Below are positions 55,682 through 63,943 of a stretch of 64,000 nt of DNA, one piece after another. The notes under the pieces are model-generated. The model was given only the letters and a program-made list of their open reading frames with translations, did no database searches and had not been told where the DNA came from. How positions within the stretch are numbered: the first letter of the stretch is position 1; the number at the start of each line of letters is the position of its first letter. Source of the stretch: Diaminobutyricibacter sp049994905. Lineage in GTDB: Bacteria > Actinomycetota > Actinomycetes > Actinomycetales > Microbacteriaceae. Both the position numbers and the translations under genes were made by a program. Location of the stretch: NCBI RefSeq assembly GCF_049994905.1, contig NZ_CP188258.1, positions 1,178,001 to 1,242,000 of the forward strand, given 5' to 3'.

Positions 55682-56197
55682 GCCGTCAGAATACAGCCCA
55701 CACTCGCACGAGGAATCCGATTAAACCCCCGCGCGCGGCCGCAACGCTGCGGCCGACAGACGACAACCCGCCGTGACGATCTGGTTCTTGCCTTGAGGCT
55801 TCGTCGCGTCGTCTTGGTGACGTCGACGCGCGTGGCTGTACGAGGGTCGGAGCGCGTTCCTCGACGGGGCACGACCGATCGATGTCTTGCGGCTTAGAGG
55901 TGAAGACGGTCTCAGAGATGTTCTCGCCGCCCTCACCGCGACCGTGGCAGGAAGCTTCGCCTAACCCCGGCTCCGCTGCACTCCGTCGACGCGTCGTCTG
56001 TTCGGTGACGGGGCGGGGCGCAGCGTCGACGTCACGGATGCACGGACGATTCGGTGGCGTGGCGGACGCGCGGCGGTTCCGGCGGAGCGCCGTGGGCGCG
56101 GAGCCGGTCCGGAAGCGGTACGACCCTTCGGCGTTGTCGCAGCGGCGACGTACCATGGGGGTGCGGTGGCCGGACCGCTCTTGAGAAGGAGCGCATC
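55682..56197. other. Gap with duplicated block
   Basis: No supported gene. Contains copy 2 of the 124-bp repeat. Confidence 0.5.
55854..55977. repeat. 124-bp duplicated block, copy 2
   Basis: Matches 52090-52213 end to end with no net length change; most differences cluster in the second half. Confidence 0.8.
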
Positions 56198-56431
56198 ATG
56201 ACCCAGCCACCGACCACCCGACACAACGACGACAGGTTTCGCGGCGACGGCGACCATTCCAACGACCCCGCAGTCGACGAGCTTTACCGAGCGCATGGCA
56301 TGGAGCCTCCGTGGAAGCTCCTGTGGGAGGACGGGCACCCCGTCCTCGGGCCCGACGGCAAACCATTGCTTGTGGTTCCCGTCCAGCGTGCTCCCGCCGG
56401 GCGATCCGAACGGTACTGGGCCGGCGACTGA
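56198..56431 (+). CDS. Small soluble protein
   Basis: A 77-residue protein with a good ribosome site (AAGGAG, six bases before the ATG): MTQPPTTRHNDDRFRGDGDH then DELYRAHGMEPPWKLLWEDGHPVLGPDGKPLLVVPVQRA. Unknown function. Confidence 0.6.
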   Translation: MTQPPTTRHNDDRFRGDGDHSNDPAVDELYRAHGMEPPWKLLWEDGHPVLGPDGKPLLVVPVQRAPAGRSERYWAGD

Positions 56432-56452
56432 CCAGGTGGGAGACTGAATGAC

Positions 56453-56641
56453 ATGGGCGACAGCGCGGAGAAGCCGGAGACGATCGCCGAGCAGGCCGCA
56501 CGGCTAGCTGCGGACCCCGTCGACCGGGATGAGATGCGTCAGGTTATGCGGGACGTCGACGAGCTGCGTGGCGGTACGGAAACGGACAGCCGGCGCGACG
56601 CAGACGTGGACGCGACGGAACGCAGCGATCCCTCCGTGTGA
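56453..56641 (+). CDS. Small acidic helical protein
   Basis: A 62-residue protein, MGDSAEKPETIAEQAARLAA then DPVDRDEMRQVMRDVDELRGGTETDS. It begins 21 bases after the previous gene and may be co-expressed with it. The acidic helix resembles the N-terminal part of small antitoxins, but no toxin follows. Confidence 0.5.
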   Translation: MGDSAEKPETIAEQAARLAADPVDRDEMRQVMRDVDELRGGTETDSRRDADVDATERSDPSV

Positions 56642-56856
56642 ACGAGACGGCGGCGTGCACAGGGAGAGAGGCGTTCAGCCGAGCATTCCCACAGCCTTCC
56701 GAAACCAAGGAGGGGCTTCCCCCTCCCGTGGTGGCCGAGCTTGGCCGATTCTCGCGAGGTTTTCGACGGTCACGGTCGAGCGTGAATCGGGCGCGTTCTG
56801 AACCGGAACTGTGCACCAGGCTGGCCGCTTCAGCGTGTGCTAGTGCCCCTCCACAC

Positions 56857-57417
56857 TCAGTTCATGGTCATCTCTTCGAGCGCGCGATAGACGGTTGCCA
56901 GGGAAACCTTCATGTCGCGAGCAATCTCTTTCGCCGGCCGTCCTGACGATCGTGCCGAGCGTACGGCCTCGCGCTCCGTCGGATTCAGCACTGGCGGTCG
57001 GCCACCGAGCCTCCCCTGCTCTCTAGCGGCGGCCAGTCCCGCGAGAGTTCGCTGTCGGATGACGTCGCGTTCCAGTTGGGCAAACGCGGCAAGCACGGTC
57101 AGAAGGAGTCGACCGGTAGGTCCTGTAGTCTCCAGCCCCTCTGTCAGTGAGCGAAACGCGACGCCGCGGCTGGCCAGTTCATCGATGGTCGTTAGGGCGT
57201 GAACGGTGCTGCGCGAGAATCGGTCGAGCCGCCACACGACGAGCTCATCGCCCTCACGCAGGTAGTCCAGTGCAGCATCGAGTCCGGGCCTAGAAAGCTG
57301 GGCGCCCGAGGCGGTGTCCTCAAAGATCCGGTCGACGCGGGCCGATTCGAGCGCATCCCGCTGAAGGTCGAGATTCTGCTCGCCTGTGCTCACCCTCATG
57401 TACCCGACTCGTGCCAT
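56857..57417 (-). CDS. Serine recombinase (resolvase/invertase)
   Basis: The 186-residue product has the catalytic domain of small serine recombinases: nucleophile Ser10 in YMRVSTGEQNLDLQRDAL, ELVVWRLDRFSRS, and GRLLLTVLAAFAQLERDVIRQRTLAGL. A C-terminal helix-turn-helix follows (AKEIARDMKVSLATVYRALE). Such enzymes resolve multimers or cointegrates or invert DNA. A nearly perfect dyad at 57507-57536, 90 bases upstream, could be part of its site. Confidence 0.95.
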   Translation of the reverse strand: MARVGYMRVSTGEQNLDLQRDALESARVDRIFEDTASGAQLSRPGLDAALDYLREGDELVVWRLDRFSRSTVHALTTIDELASRGVAFRSLTEGLETTGPTGRLLLTVLAAFAQLERDVIRQRTLAGLAAAREQGRLGGRPPVLNPTEREAVRSARSSGRPAKEIARDMKVSLATVYRALEEMTMN

Positions 57418-57506
57418 CTGATTGACCCCTCTCGCATTCGACCGTTTCCGGCAATGGTTTCGGTGAGTACCGACACGCCGCTTTCGGGTTTCTATCTACT
57501 CGTCTC

Positions 57507-57536
57507 ACAACCGGGTCTCGCAAAAGACCGGGTTGT
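57507..57536. promoter_or_regulatory. Dyad upstream of the resolvase gene
   Basis: ACAACCGGGTCT and AGACCGGGTTGT (11 of 12 pairs) flank a 6-base spacer. Outer GTCTC/GAGAC elements add further symmetry. Candidate resolution site or terminator. Confidence 0.4.
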
Positions 57537-57651
57537 AACGACTTCTGAGACAGCTATGTGCGGCATTCCGGCCGCAGGCGTGCGCGGCAGTACACAGAAA
57601 GACCGGGAACGATTCGAGCCACCCAAGGACCCTGCGAAACAGGAGTGGAAG

Positions 57652-58005
57652 CTACTCCTGCTCAGGCTCGACTGGTTTCGGTCGCGGGTGTCGGACTCGC
57701 TGGCGTTTCTGTCTCTCGAGCCGGCGTTGCATTCGAAGGGCTTCGATAGGCGAGATCTGCTCGATGTTGAACAGGCCGTCGAGCCAGTCGGTTCGGCCGA
57801 GTGCTTTCGCCACCCGGATGATCACCCGGAGCGTGCTGCCTTCGCCGCGCTCGAGCCGACCTAAGGCTCCCTTACTGACGCTAGCCAGTCGAGCCAGGGT
57901 TGCCTGGTCAAGCTCCTCGCTCTGCCGGGCGCGGAGGAACTGCTCGCCGACATGCTGCTCCCACTCGTCAACGGTGCGCCCATCGCTCGCGAACATGGCT
58001 GTCAT
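57652..58005 (-). CDS. Xre-family helix-turn-helix regulator
   Basis: The 117-residue product contains LRARQSEELDQATLARLASVSKGALGRLERGEGSTLRVIIRVAKALG, a standard Cro/C1 domain (about residues 24-70). The tail is basic and proline-rich (RQKRQRVRHPRPKPVEPEQE). It resembles HipB-like antitoxins, yet no hipA is adjacent. The hairpin at 58084-58109, just upstream, may be its operator. Confidence 0.85.
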   Translation of the reverse strand: MTAMFASDGRTVDEWEQHVGEQFLRARQSEELDQATLARLASVSKGALGRLERGEGSTLRVIIRVAKALGRTDWLDGLFNIEQISPIEALRMQRRLERQKRQRVRHPRPKPVEPEQE

Positions 58006-58083
58006 GAGTAGACCAATCGTTCTATCCCGGCGAGATGTGTGGTTCGCTCATATCTCACCTATGTCCGGCATCAAGCTTGGAAA

Positions 58084-58109
58084 CGTCCGTTGTGTGACAA
58101 CAACGGACG
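58084..58109. repeat. Hairpin carrying the origin motif GTCCGTTGT
   Basis: CGTCCGTTGT (58084-58093) and ACAACGGACG (58100-58109) form a perfect 10-bp stem with a 6-base loop. The same GTCCGTTGT is the core of the 17-bp inverted repeat in the origin candidate at 33.0 kb. Confidence 0.7.
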
Positions 58110-58170
58110 CATGAGGCACAAAAGCAGGGGATCCGGACCGGGTGTCGTGGCCTAGCTCGAGCTGGGCCGG

Positions 58171-58830
58171 TTACGGGGTCGGCCAGGCCGGCGGGGCGAT
58201 CACGGTGAGGTCCGCGGTGGTGGCGGTGCCGAGCAGGGTGACCCCGGCTTCGATGAACGCGGTGATGCCGTCGCGGGCGCCGGCGGCGTCGAACGATCGG
58301 GTCGGGTCGGGTCCGGCCGGGCCGAAGATCGCCCAGGAGGCGTCGTCGGATCCGGAGACCTGCCGGGAGATATAGCGGAGCCCACCGAACCCGGCGGCGT
58401 CGAACGCGGCTGCCCACTTTTGCGGGATCGCGTACGGGACCATGGTGGATAGCTCGTTTTTCACGCCGTAGTGTCGGGCCCGTTTGGTGTCCAGGTCCGC
58501 GGTGGTGACGTCATCATCGATTATGACCGGGGTGACCATCAGTTTCGCTGCGTCTGCCCGACCGAAGCAATCCATTTCGTCGAGGTCGGGACCGACCGCC
58601 TCGTAGACGGCGGCCTCCACCGAGTCGGCGAGATAGCAGGTGCCTCGCGTACCGCTCAGATTGAACCTCCCGCCAGGACCATTACTGAAATGCCAGGCAC
58701 CCGCGGACCCACGGAACGCCTCGTGTGCCCGGAACTTCTGCTCACCCGCCGGCAGCGGCGCTTCCGGGAACGCGGTCAGGTCCAGCCCGATCCGCGGCGG
58801 CCGCTGCGTTACCTGTTGCCGGTCTGTCAC
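58171..58830 (-). CDS. RES-domain toxin
   Basis: A 219-residue protein whose GTG start overlaps the antitoxin stop in a GTGA. The RES region is visible: KFRAHEAFRGSAGAWHFSNGPGGRFNLSGTRGTCYLADSVEAAVYEA, with conserved Arg, Glu and Ser positions. RES toxins degrade NAD+ in the cytosol and arrest growth unless neutralised. The protein is longer at the N-terminus than minimal RES toxins. Co-translation with the Xre/MbcA-type gene upstream fits the known antitoxin-first order. Confidence 0.88.
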   Translation of the reverse strand: MTDRQQVTQRPPRIGLDLTAFPEAPLPAGEQKFRAHEAFRGSAGAWHFSNGPGGRFNLSGTRGTCYLADSVEAAVYEAVGPDLDEMDCFGRADAAKLMVTPVIIDDDVTTADLDTKRARHYGVKNELSTMVPYAIPQKWAAAFDAAGFGGLRYISRQVSGSDDASWAIFGPAGPDPTRSFDAAGARDGITAFIEAGVTLLGTATTADLTVIAPPAWPTP

Positions 58831-59600
58831 GCCGACAGACGGTCCGAGAGCGCGGCGGCAGCAGCGAGCACCTCGTCGACACGTCCCTGCCGGAGCGCAT
58901 CCGCCGGGGTGCGTCCGTCGAGGAGACGTCGGGGGCTGTTCAGCCACGCCCCGATCGTCCATGGGTCGGTGATCGCGGGCGCGAGTGCTTCCCGGACCTC
59001 TGCCAGGTGCGGCAGCAGTCCGCCGGTGCTGTCGAACTGCCAGGCCGGATACAGGGCGGCTCCCTCAGCGGTGATCACTTTCAGCAGCTGGCCGGTGTCC
59101 GCCCGCTTGTGCACCGCGGCCGGGCTGATCCGCCACCGGTCAACCAGCCCGCGGGTGTCGTAGAACGGCCCCACCTTCTCATCCGCGACGTTCGCTGTTG
59201 GGAGCGCAGCGCTGAGCAGACGGGCTGCATCAGCGGGCGGCAGCGACGCGAACAGGGCTCGCTTCCGATCGGTGAGACCGGCAACCATGACCAACGCCTG
59301 GTAGACGAGGGCAGGGTCGAGCTCGACCTCTACTCCCCTGGCGCTCACTTTGGTGGACCCCGGACCCATGAGCACGGTCGGGTCGGTGTTGCCAGGGGCC
59401 CCGGGAGCGGTGATCTCCCAGCCGACCATTCTTCCCTGAACGCTCTCCCTCGCGTGGCCGCGTTCCTCCCGCGTACGCAGAACGAACGCATGGGCCGGAT
59501 TCACGGTGGGCTTGCGTCGGCCGGTCGGGCTGTCCCGGGGTGGGAGCGCCGTGCCGTCGGGCAGCTGCACCACGATCCGCTTCACCTGCGCCACGCGCAT
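58827..59600 (-). CDS. Xre/MbcA/ParS-type antitoxin of the RES pair
   Basis: The product has 257 residues from the ATG at 59600. A helix-turn-helix-like segment (DTRGLVDRWRISPAAVHKRADTGQLLKV) in the middle precedes the C-terminal antitoxin domain (ITDPWTIGAWLNSPRRLLDGRTPADALRQGRVDEVLAAA). The N-terminal 100 residues are extra compared with minimal Xre-RES antitoxins. The repeats before its start are a likely autoregulatory operator. Confidence 0.88.
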   Translation of the reverse strand: MRVAQVKRIVVQLPDGTALPPRDSPTGRRKPTVNPAHAFVLRTREERGHARESVQGRMVGWEITAPGAPGNTDPTVLMGPGSTKVSARGVEVELDPALVYQALVMVAGLTDRKRALFASLPPADAARLLSAALPTANVADEKVGPFYDTRGLVDRWRISPAAVHKRADTGQLLKVITAEGAALYPAWQFDSTGGLLPHLAEVREALAPAITDPWTIGAWLNSPRRLLDGRTPADALRQGRVDEVLAAAAALSDRLSA

Positions 59601-59603
59601 CAC

Positions 59604-59660
59604 CCCATCAACCTGATCAACCTCAACCCCAGTGTAGACAGGGTGATCAACCTGGTCAAC
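59604..59660. promoter_or_regulatory. Repeated GGTTGATCA motifs before the toxin-antitoxin operon
   Basis: On the minus strand, units of the form GTTGA(C/T)CA-GGTTGATCA occur twice in about 57 bases immediately upstream of the antitoxin ATG. This is the layout of toxin-antitoxin operators bound cooperatively. Confidence 0.6.
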
Positions 59661-60021
59661 CGGCGTAGAGGAAATCTCCGGCGACATAGCGGAACTCGGG
59701 GACGAGCGTGTCCGGGTCACCGTCGCGCAGCGTTTGCGCCGGCGAGACGCCCCCGAGCTCGGGATTCGAGCCGGCGAACCAGGTGCTGACCGTCGAGGGC
59801 TGGTACCTGCAGACGAGGAGATCCGCTGCCCGTAACGCGATTCGGAGCCTGGCCTCGTCGTCCGGGTCGGGTTGTGTCGTACCTGTCGCCCACTGTCCCA
59901 CCGGACTCGTCTTCGACTGGCCAGCGATGTAGGCCGTCATCTTCACTCCGAGCGTGTCACGGAGTGCGGCGACCACCCCTGAGATCGGAAGGCTCTGACC
60001 ACGGCTCGGACGCTCCACCAT
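59656..60021 (-). CDS. ParS/MbcA-like protein
   Basis: The 121-residue product has a helix-turn-helix-like part (SGVVAALRDTLGVKMTAYIAGQSKTSPVGQWATG) and a C-terminal segment STVSTWFAGSNPELGGVSPAQTLRDGDPDTLV. The W-F-x-x-x-N-P-x-L-x-x-x-x-P-x-x-x-L pattern is that of Xre/MbcA antitoxins. No partner toxin is adjacent; it lies directly upstream of the RES operon on the same strand. The start could be a GTG further upstream. Confidence 0.65.
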   Translation of the reverse strand: MVERPSRGQSLPISGVVAALRDTLGVKMTAYIAGQSKTSPVGQWATGTTQPDPDDEARLRIALRAADLLVCRYQPSTVSTWFAGSNPELGGVSPAQTLRDGDPDTLVPEFRYVAGDFLYAG

Positions 60022-60087
60022 GAACTGGAGACTACCCGGTACCACCGAGGCAGGCACCGCGTCGTCGGTTGGTGGGAGGATCAGCCC

Positions 60088-60525
60088 ATGACTTCGTTCG
60101 AACCTGCACCGGACTCCGCCTGGGTTGCCGCCGCCGATTGGATCGCCGAACGCCACGAATGGTTACGCCAGCTGGTCGCCCGCATTGTTCTCGGCGGCAC
60201 GAGCGCGGACGACTGGCTCGACCAGCTGGTGGACGCTGTCATCGGCTTCGAAGAACACGAGCTCGCGTGGCTTGAGTACGAGCGGCAGCATCCTGCACCA
60301 CGCCCGGAATCCCAGTACGATGCCTGGTTCGCCGCAGGACCGGTCGCAACACCCGGCGTTCAAGCCTTCGGGTTGATGTCCTCCGGTGAGAAGAACTTGA
60401 TCCGACTCGTCGCCACCCTCGGCGGCCGCGTGCCGTGGTCGGTCCGGGACGTCTCGTTCGACCAGCGCGGCGCGGCATTGCTGTCCGACTGGCTCGCGGC
60501 AGTCCACGCGCAGCTGCCGCGCTGA
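60088..60525 (+). CDS. Unknown 145-aa protein
   Basis: The ATG follows GGAGG. MTSFEPAPDSAWVAAADWIA continues as a helical, tryptophan-rich soluble protein (DDWLDQLVDAVIGFEEHELAWLEYERQH). Divergent from the ParS-like gene. No family recognised. Confidence 0.65.
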   Translation: MTSFEPAPDSAWVAAADWIAERHEWLRQLVARIVLGGTSADDWLDQLVDAVIGFEEHELAWLEYERQHPAPRPESQYDAWFAAGPVATPGVQAFGLMSSGEKNLIRLVATLGGRVPWSVRDVSFDQRGAALLSDWLAAVHAQLPR

Positions 60526-60747
60526 AGGCCCGCCACGAGGGCGGGCCCCCAAACTCACATCCACTGCTTGGCCAGGTCGGCAAACTTACCCAGGTTGTGG
60601 TTCACCGAAGAAGTGTCCGGGATGACCCCGGGGCTTCGTCGTACACCATCCCAAGAGGGTGGAGACGACTTCATAGTACAAACGCATGACCCTAGATTTG
60701 GTGCAGTTTTGACACCCGGCGTCGGCGTGTCGGAGGCCAGCGGGTGC

Positions 60748-61098
60748 TCAGTTTGCCCAGGCCGCGTTTGCTCGATCGTGGGCTTCCCGGTCTGTGATGC
60801 AGAAGAGTGAGAGATTGATTTTCCCCGACACGGTTGCGTCCCACATTCTTGAACCGTCCTCCTCGCCGTCACCGAGCTCATGAGCACCTAAAAGCTCTGC
60901 CCAACGCACGATGAGCGGCTCGGCGTCAGGGTGGTACTCAGCGTCCGGGTGAGCGCCTTCAACGTCGACCAGCTCTGAGGACGAGAGTGTCCAGCGAAGC
61001 GGCGGCAGACCGTGCTGACTCCCGTAGTCGTTAAGGCCCGAGTTGAGGGCAGCGGTGAGAATCGTGGTCAGTTCGTCCGGTTCTGCGCTGGCGTTCAC
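60748..61098 (-). CDS. Unknown 116-aa protein
   Basis: The frame opens at a GTG with MNASAEPDELTTILTAALNS, then LPPLRWTLSSSELVDVEGAHPDAEYHPDAEPLIVRWAELLGA. Acidic and soluble. No family recognised. The 222-base gap upstream of its neighbour on the left holds nothing I can name. Confidence 0.6.
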   Translation of the reverse strand: MNASAEPDELTTILTAALNSGLNDYGSQHGLPPLRWTLSSSELVDVEGAHPDAEYHPDAEPLIVRWAELLGAHELGDGEEDGSRMWDATVSGKINLSLFCITDREAHDRANAAWAN

Positions 61099-61175
61099 AA
61101 AACCAAGGTAGCCCCACAGCGGGGCCGCGCCGCGCTGATTTACCGGGAGTGCTGAACGCCGTGAATAGGTGGTCG

Positions 61176-61877
61176 TTAGACAGGCTGGCTCGGGAGGTCT
61201 TTCTCTGCGAACACGTGGGTGATGATCTGATTTCCCAGTTCGAGATGTGCTTGCTCATACGCTGCCTTCTCGGCGAAGAAGCTCCGTAATCGGGGCGCCA
61301 CGTCAGATCCCTCGAAGACCCGGCTAGTCGCGTACTCAAAGAGGTCGAACGCTAGGCCATTTGTGGCGACCCATTCCCTGCGTTCTTCAGCTCTTCCAAG
61401 AACAGCTGTCCAGATAAAGGGGGACAGCAAGGGACTAGGGACGGTATCTGCGACACGTTTGATCGCCGGACGGATCGCGCCCTCGAGACTGTCAAGAGCA
61501 AGGCGAAGCCGCTCGCCGGCTTTCAAGGCTTGCGCTGTAGCGACCAGCTCGGGGATGGGGTTGTCCTTGGCCCAGAGTGCGACAGGATGTGCGCCCGTCG
61601 CGGCTTCAAGCGCGTCATACCTCGGTGGGGTCTGATATGGGTGGTCGAGCGAGAAGTCTCGGGACGATTTCATAGCGCGGATGACATCCGGGAGGATGCG
61701 GTCCCCAGCGAACAGGATCTCTCTCTGACGACGTACCCGTTCGGCGCGAACCTGGAGACGCCAGAGGATCAAGCCGACGACGATGCCGGTTGTAATACCG
61801 GTCAGGATCCCTGCCAATACGTCTGGGCCGAAATTGGACCAGGGATCACTCGCGGCGGTCAGCACACTCCGGATCAT
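61176..61877 (-). CDS. Membrane-anchored unknown protein
   Basis: A 233-residue protein with an N-terminal membrane helix (VLAGILTGITTGIVVGLILWRL) and a long helical cytoplasmic region (VRAERVRRQREILFAGDRILPDVIRAMKSSRDFS). Similar single-helix plus coiled region proteins are common on genomic islands. Function unknown. Confidence 0.65.
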   Translation of the reverse strand: MIRSVLTAASDPWSNFGPDVLAGILTGITTGIVVGLILWRLQVRAERVRRQREILFAGDRILPDVIRAMKSSRDFSLDHPYQTPPRYDALEAATGAHPVALWAKDNPIPELVATAQALKAGERLRLALDSLEGAIRPAIKRVADTVPSPLLSPFIWTAVLGRAEERREWVATNGLAFDLFEYATSRVFEGSDVAPRLRSFFAEKAAYEQAHLELGNQIITHVFAEKDLPSQPV

Positions 61878-61951
61878 CTCACATGGCGCCCGTGGAGGCT
61901 GGACGCTTCGATCGGCCAGCGTTCGCTGAGGTGCGAACGACTGAAGTCAAT

Positions 61952-63715
61952 TCAGGGTAACCGCGCAGGGTCACACATCAGGTGGTAACCCGAAGGCAGG
62001 AGGCTGTCTACAGGCCTCCCACATTTCCTGCACAACGAGCCAGATCCCTCACGATGAGTAACGTCAGGGCGCGGGGCAAAGGCAGCTGGGGGAGAGCAAG
62101 CCGCGTGGTAGCCGGCTTTCCGTCCGTCAACGGTCACGGTCTTCCCACACTTCCGGCAATACAGGTACGCACCGGCGACCATCTCGTCATGCGTCATCGG
62201 AGGCAGGTCCGGCGAGAGCAGACTCGATTCCGGTGTCGGTGCCGGTGCCGGCAGGCGGGTCACCACCGGATTTTGCGACAGCTTCTTCGCCCATTCCGGT
62301 TTCGCGTCCGGATCCCGAGGCGGCGGGGTCGGCACCGGCGGCGTAACGTACACTGGCGCCGTCGCCGGCCGGTACGCTGGCGCCGGCCGGAGCTTAGGCA
62401 TGTCTTCGGGGATATAGAACCGCCTCTGTACTCTGGTCGTCCACCGGTATGTGCTCCGGACTGTCTTCGTTGTGAGGAGCCCGAGCTCGACCAGGCGATC
62501 CAGCCATTCGGCGACAGCTGCGGTAACAGGTTCGCTCGTGCCGACCCTGCCTCGGGTCGCATCCATGAGGCGCTTGACTGCCATCCCTGGCGTGAACCCA
62601 TCCGGGCGTCGCTTGCGGTGGGCCCCAACGAATTCGGCGTGGACCAGCATCTGCCAATGCTCGGTAGGCATCCATATCTCTGACTTGACCGGGACGCCTA
62701 TGAACTCTGGGACCGTTCCGCCGAAGTTGATACGGATCCACAGTTCACGTTGCCGCGACCCAGCCCAGCTGGCCTCGTCAGCCGCCAGGCGTTTCACCCT
62801 CTGCTGACGCTCTCTTTCGAGTTGTGCTTTTGCGGTGGCGGCAGCCCGGGCTAGCCGTTCCTTCCGTTCGGCTTCTTCTTTCGCCAGTCTCGCTTCGTAC
62901 GCCGCCTGAGCTGCAGCGGCGTTGACCTGCCCTGCGATGATGTCGCGTATTCGGTCCGACGACATCCCGGTCTTGTCCGCACGGCATTCCTCTAACGGGA
63001 ACGCTTCGAACTCACCCCGCTCCGTGGCGAACGCCGGGAACGCGCGCCCGTCGACGATGACCTTTCTCGTAGCTGTTCCGATCGTCCCTTCGATCGGGTT
63101 AATCCACAGCAACGGCATGCCCTCTTTGACGAGCTCCTGCTGGGTTGGGTTTAGCTCGACGAGGTTCTCACCGAACCGGGGCACGGCCCGCAGCTGCTTC
63201 CCGTAGTGGCCCCACAGCCAGACGTCGACGATCCCTTGCGCACGATATGACTCATGTCGCTCCCGCCATGCTGCCGGTGTCAACGCGGCGTACTGGATCT
63301 CGAAAGCCACCCGGACGGTTCCGTCCGGGGAGGTGATCATCACGTCAGCGATCCGGGTGCGCTTCGTGTCGGACTGCTCCTCGAGGTTCACCGTCGAGTT
63401 CGGATACTTGGCCCGCAGCCAGTCTGCGACCCGTTGCTTCCCCTGAACGTGGAACAGAGACTCGGGGGAGTGGCCGCCGGCATGCGGTGTCAGATGCTTG
63501 AAACCGTCTCGTTTCTTCGGGGCCCGTCCGACTGTCGTCAGCGACGGGGTGGGGCAGTTGTCGACAGGGCAGATGACGGAAGCTTTCACCCACGGTCGGT
63601 GCTTTTTCGCTTGCCCATCCGGCAGCAGCCACAGTGACCCGCCCGGTTCCCGACCGTAAATTAGGCGTGTCTCGCCGTCCTGGAACCGTTCCAGTGTGGA
63701 CTTGTCATGCGGCAT
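61952..63715 (-). CDS. CoiA-like nuclease-domain protein
   Basis: The product has 587 residues. An N-terminal region with a CPVDNC pair is followed by a CoiA-type endonuclease-like core, TRIADVMITSPDGTVRVAFEIQYAALTPAAWRERHESYRAQGIVDVWLWG (about residues 120-165; D..E-Q resembles the PD-(D/E)xK metal site). A coiled region follows (EAERKERLARAAATAKAQLERERQQRVKRLA). Two C-terminal CRKCG zinc-knuckle-like motifs (YCRKCGKTV and CRKCGRPV) end it. CoiA acts in competence in Firmicutes; in actinobacterial islands its role is unknown, with DNA processing most likely. Confidence 0.82.
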   Translation of the reverse strand: MPHDKSTLERFQDGETRLIYGREPGGSLWLLPDGQAKKHRPWVKASVICPVDNCPTPSLTTVGRAPKKRDGFKHLTPHAGGHSPESLFHVQGKQRVADWLRAKYPNSTVNLEEQSDTKRTRIADVMITSPDGTVRVAFEIQYAALTPAAWRERHESYRAQGIVDVWLWGHYGKQLRAVPRFGENLVELNPTQQELVKEGMPLLWINPIEGTIGTATRKVIVDGRAFPAFATERGEFEAFPLEECRADKTGMSSDRIRDIIAGQVNAAAAQAAYEARLAKEEAERKERLARAAATAKAQLERERQQRVKRLAADEASWAGSRQRELWIRINFGGTVPEFIGVPVKSEIWMPTEHWQMLVHAEFVGAHRKRRPDGFTPGMAVKRLMDATRGRVGTSEPVTAAVAEWLDRLVELGLLTTKTVRSTYRWTTRVQRRFYIPEDMPKLRPAPAYRPATAPVYVTPPVPTPPPRDPDAKPEWAKKLSQNPVVTRLPAPAPTPESSLLSPDLPPMTHDEMVAGAYLYCRKCGKTVTVDGRKAGYHAACSPPAAFAPRPDVTHREGSGSLCRKCGRPVDSLLPSGYHLMCDPARLP

Positions 63716-63943
63716 GGGGGGATGCTATCTGGACCGGCCGACAACGACAGCGATACGTGTCATCTGTGCGGCCTCTAGTGGAAACAGGCCGTCGGCGACG
63801 CGAACCAGAACGCGACGCCGACGAGCGGGGTAGAGCGGGTTATCTGTGCCCTATCACAGCCACACGTCGGGATCCATGAGGCGGGCAAGACTGGCTTTCG
63901 CGGATTACCGGTATGGTTCGCAATTGTCCGGTACCTTCTTGTC

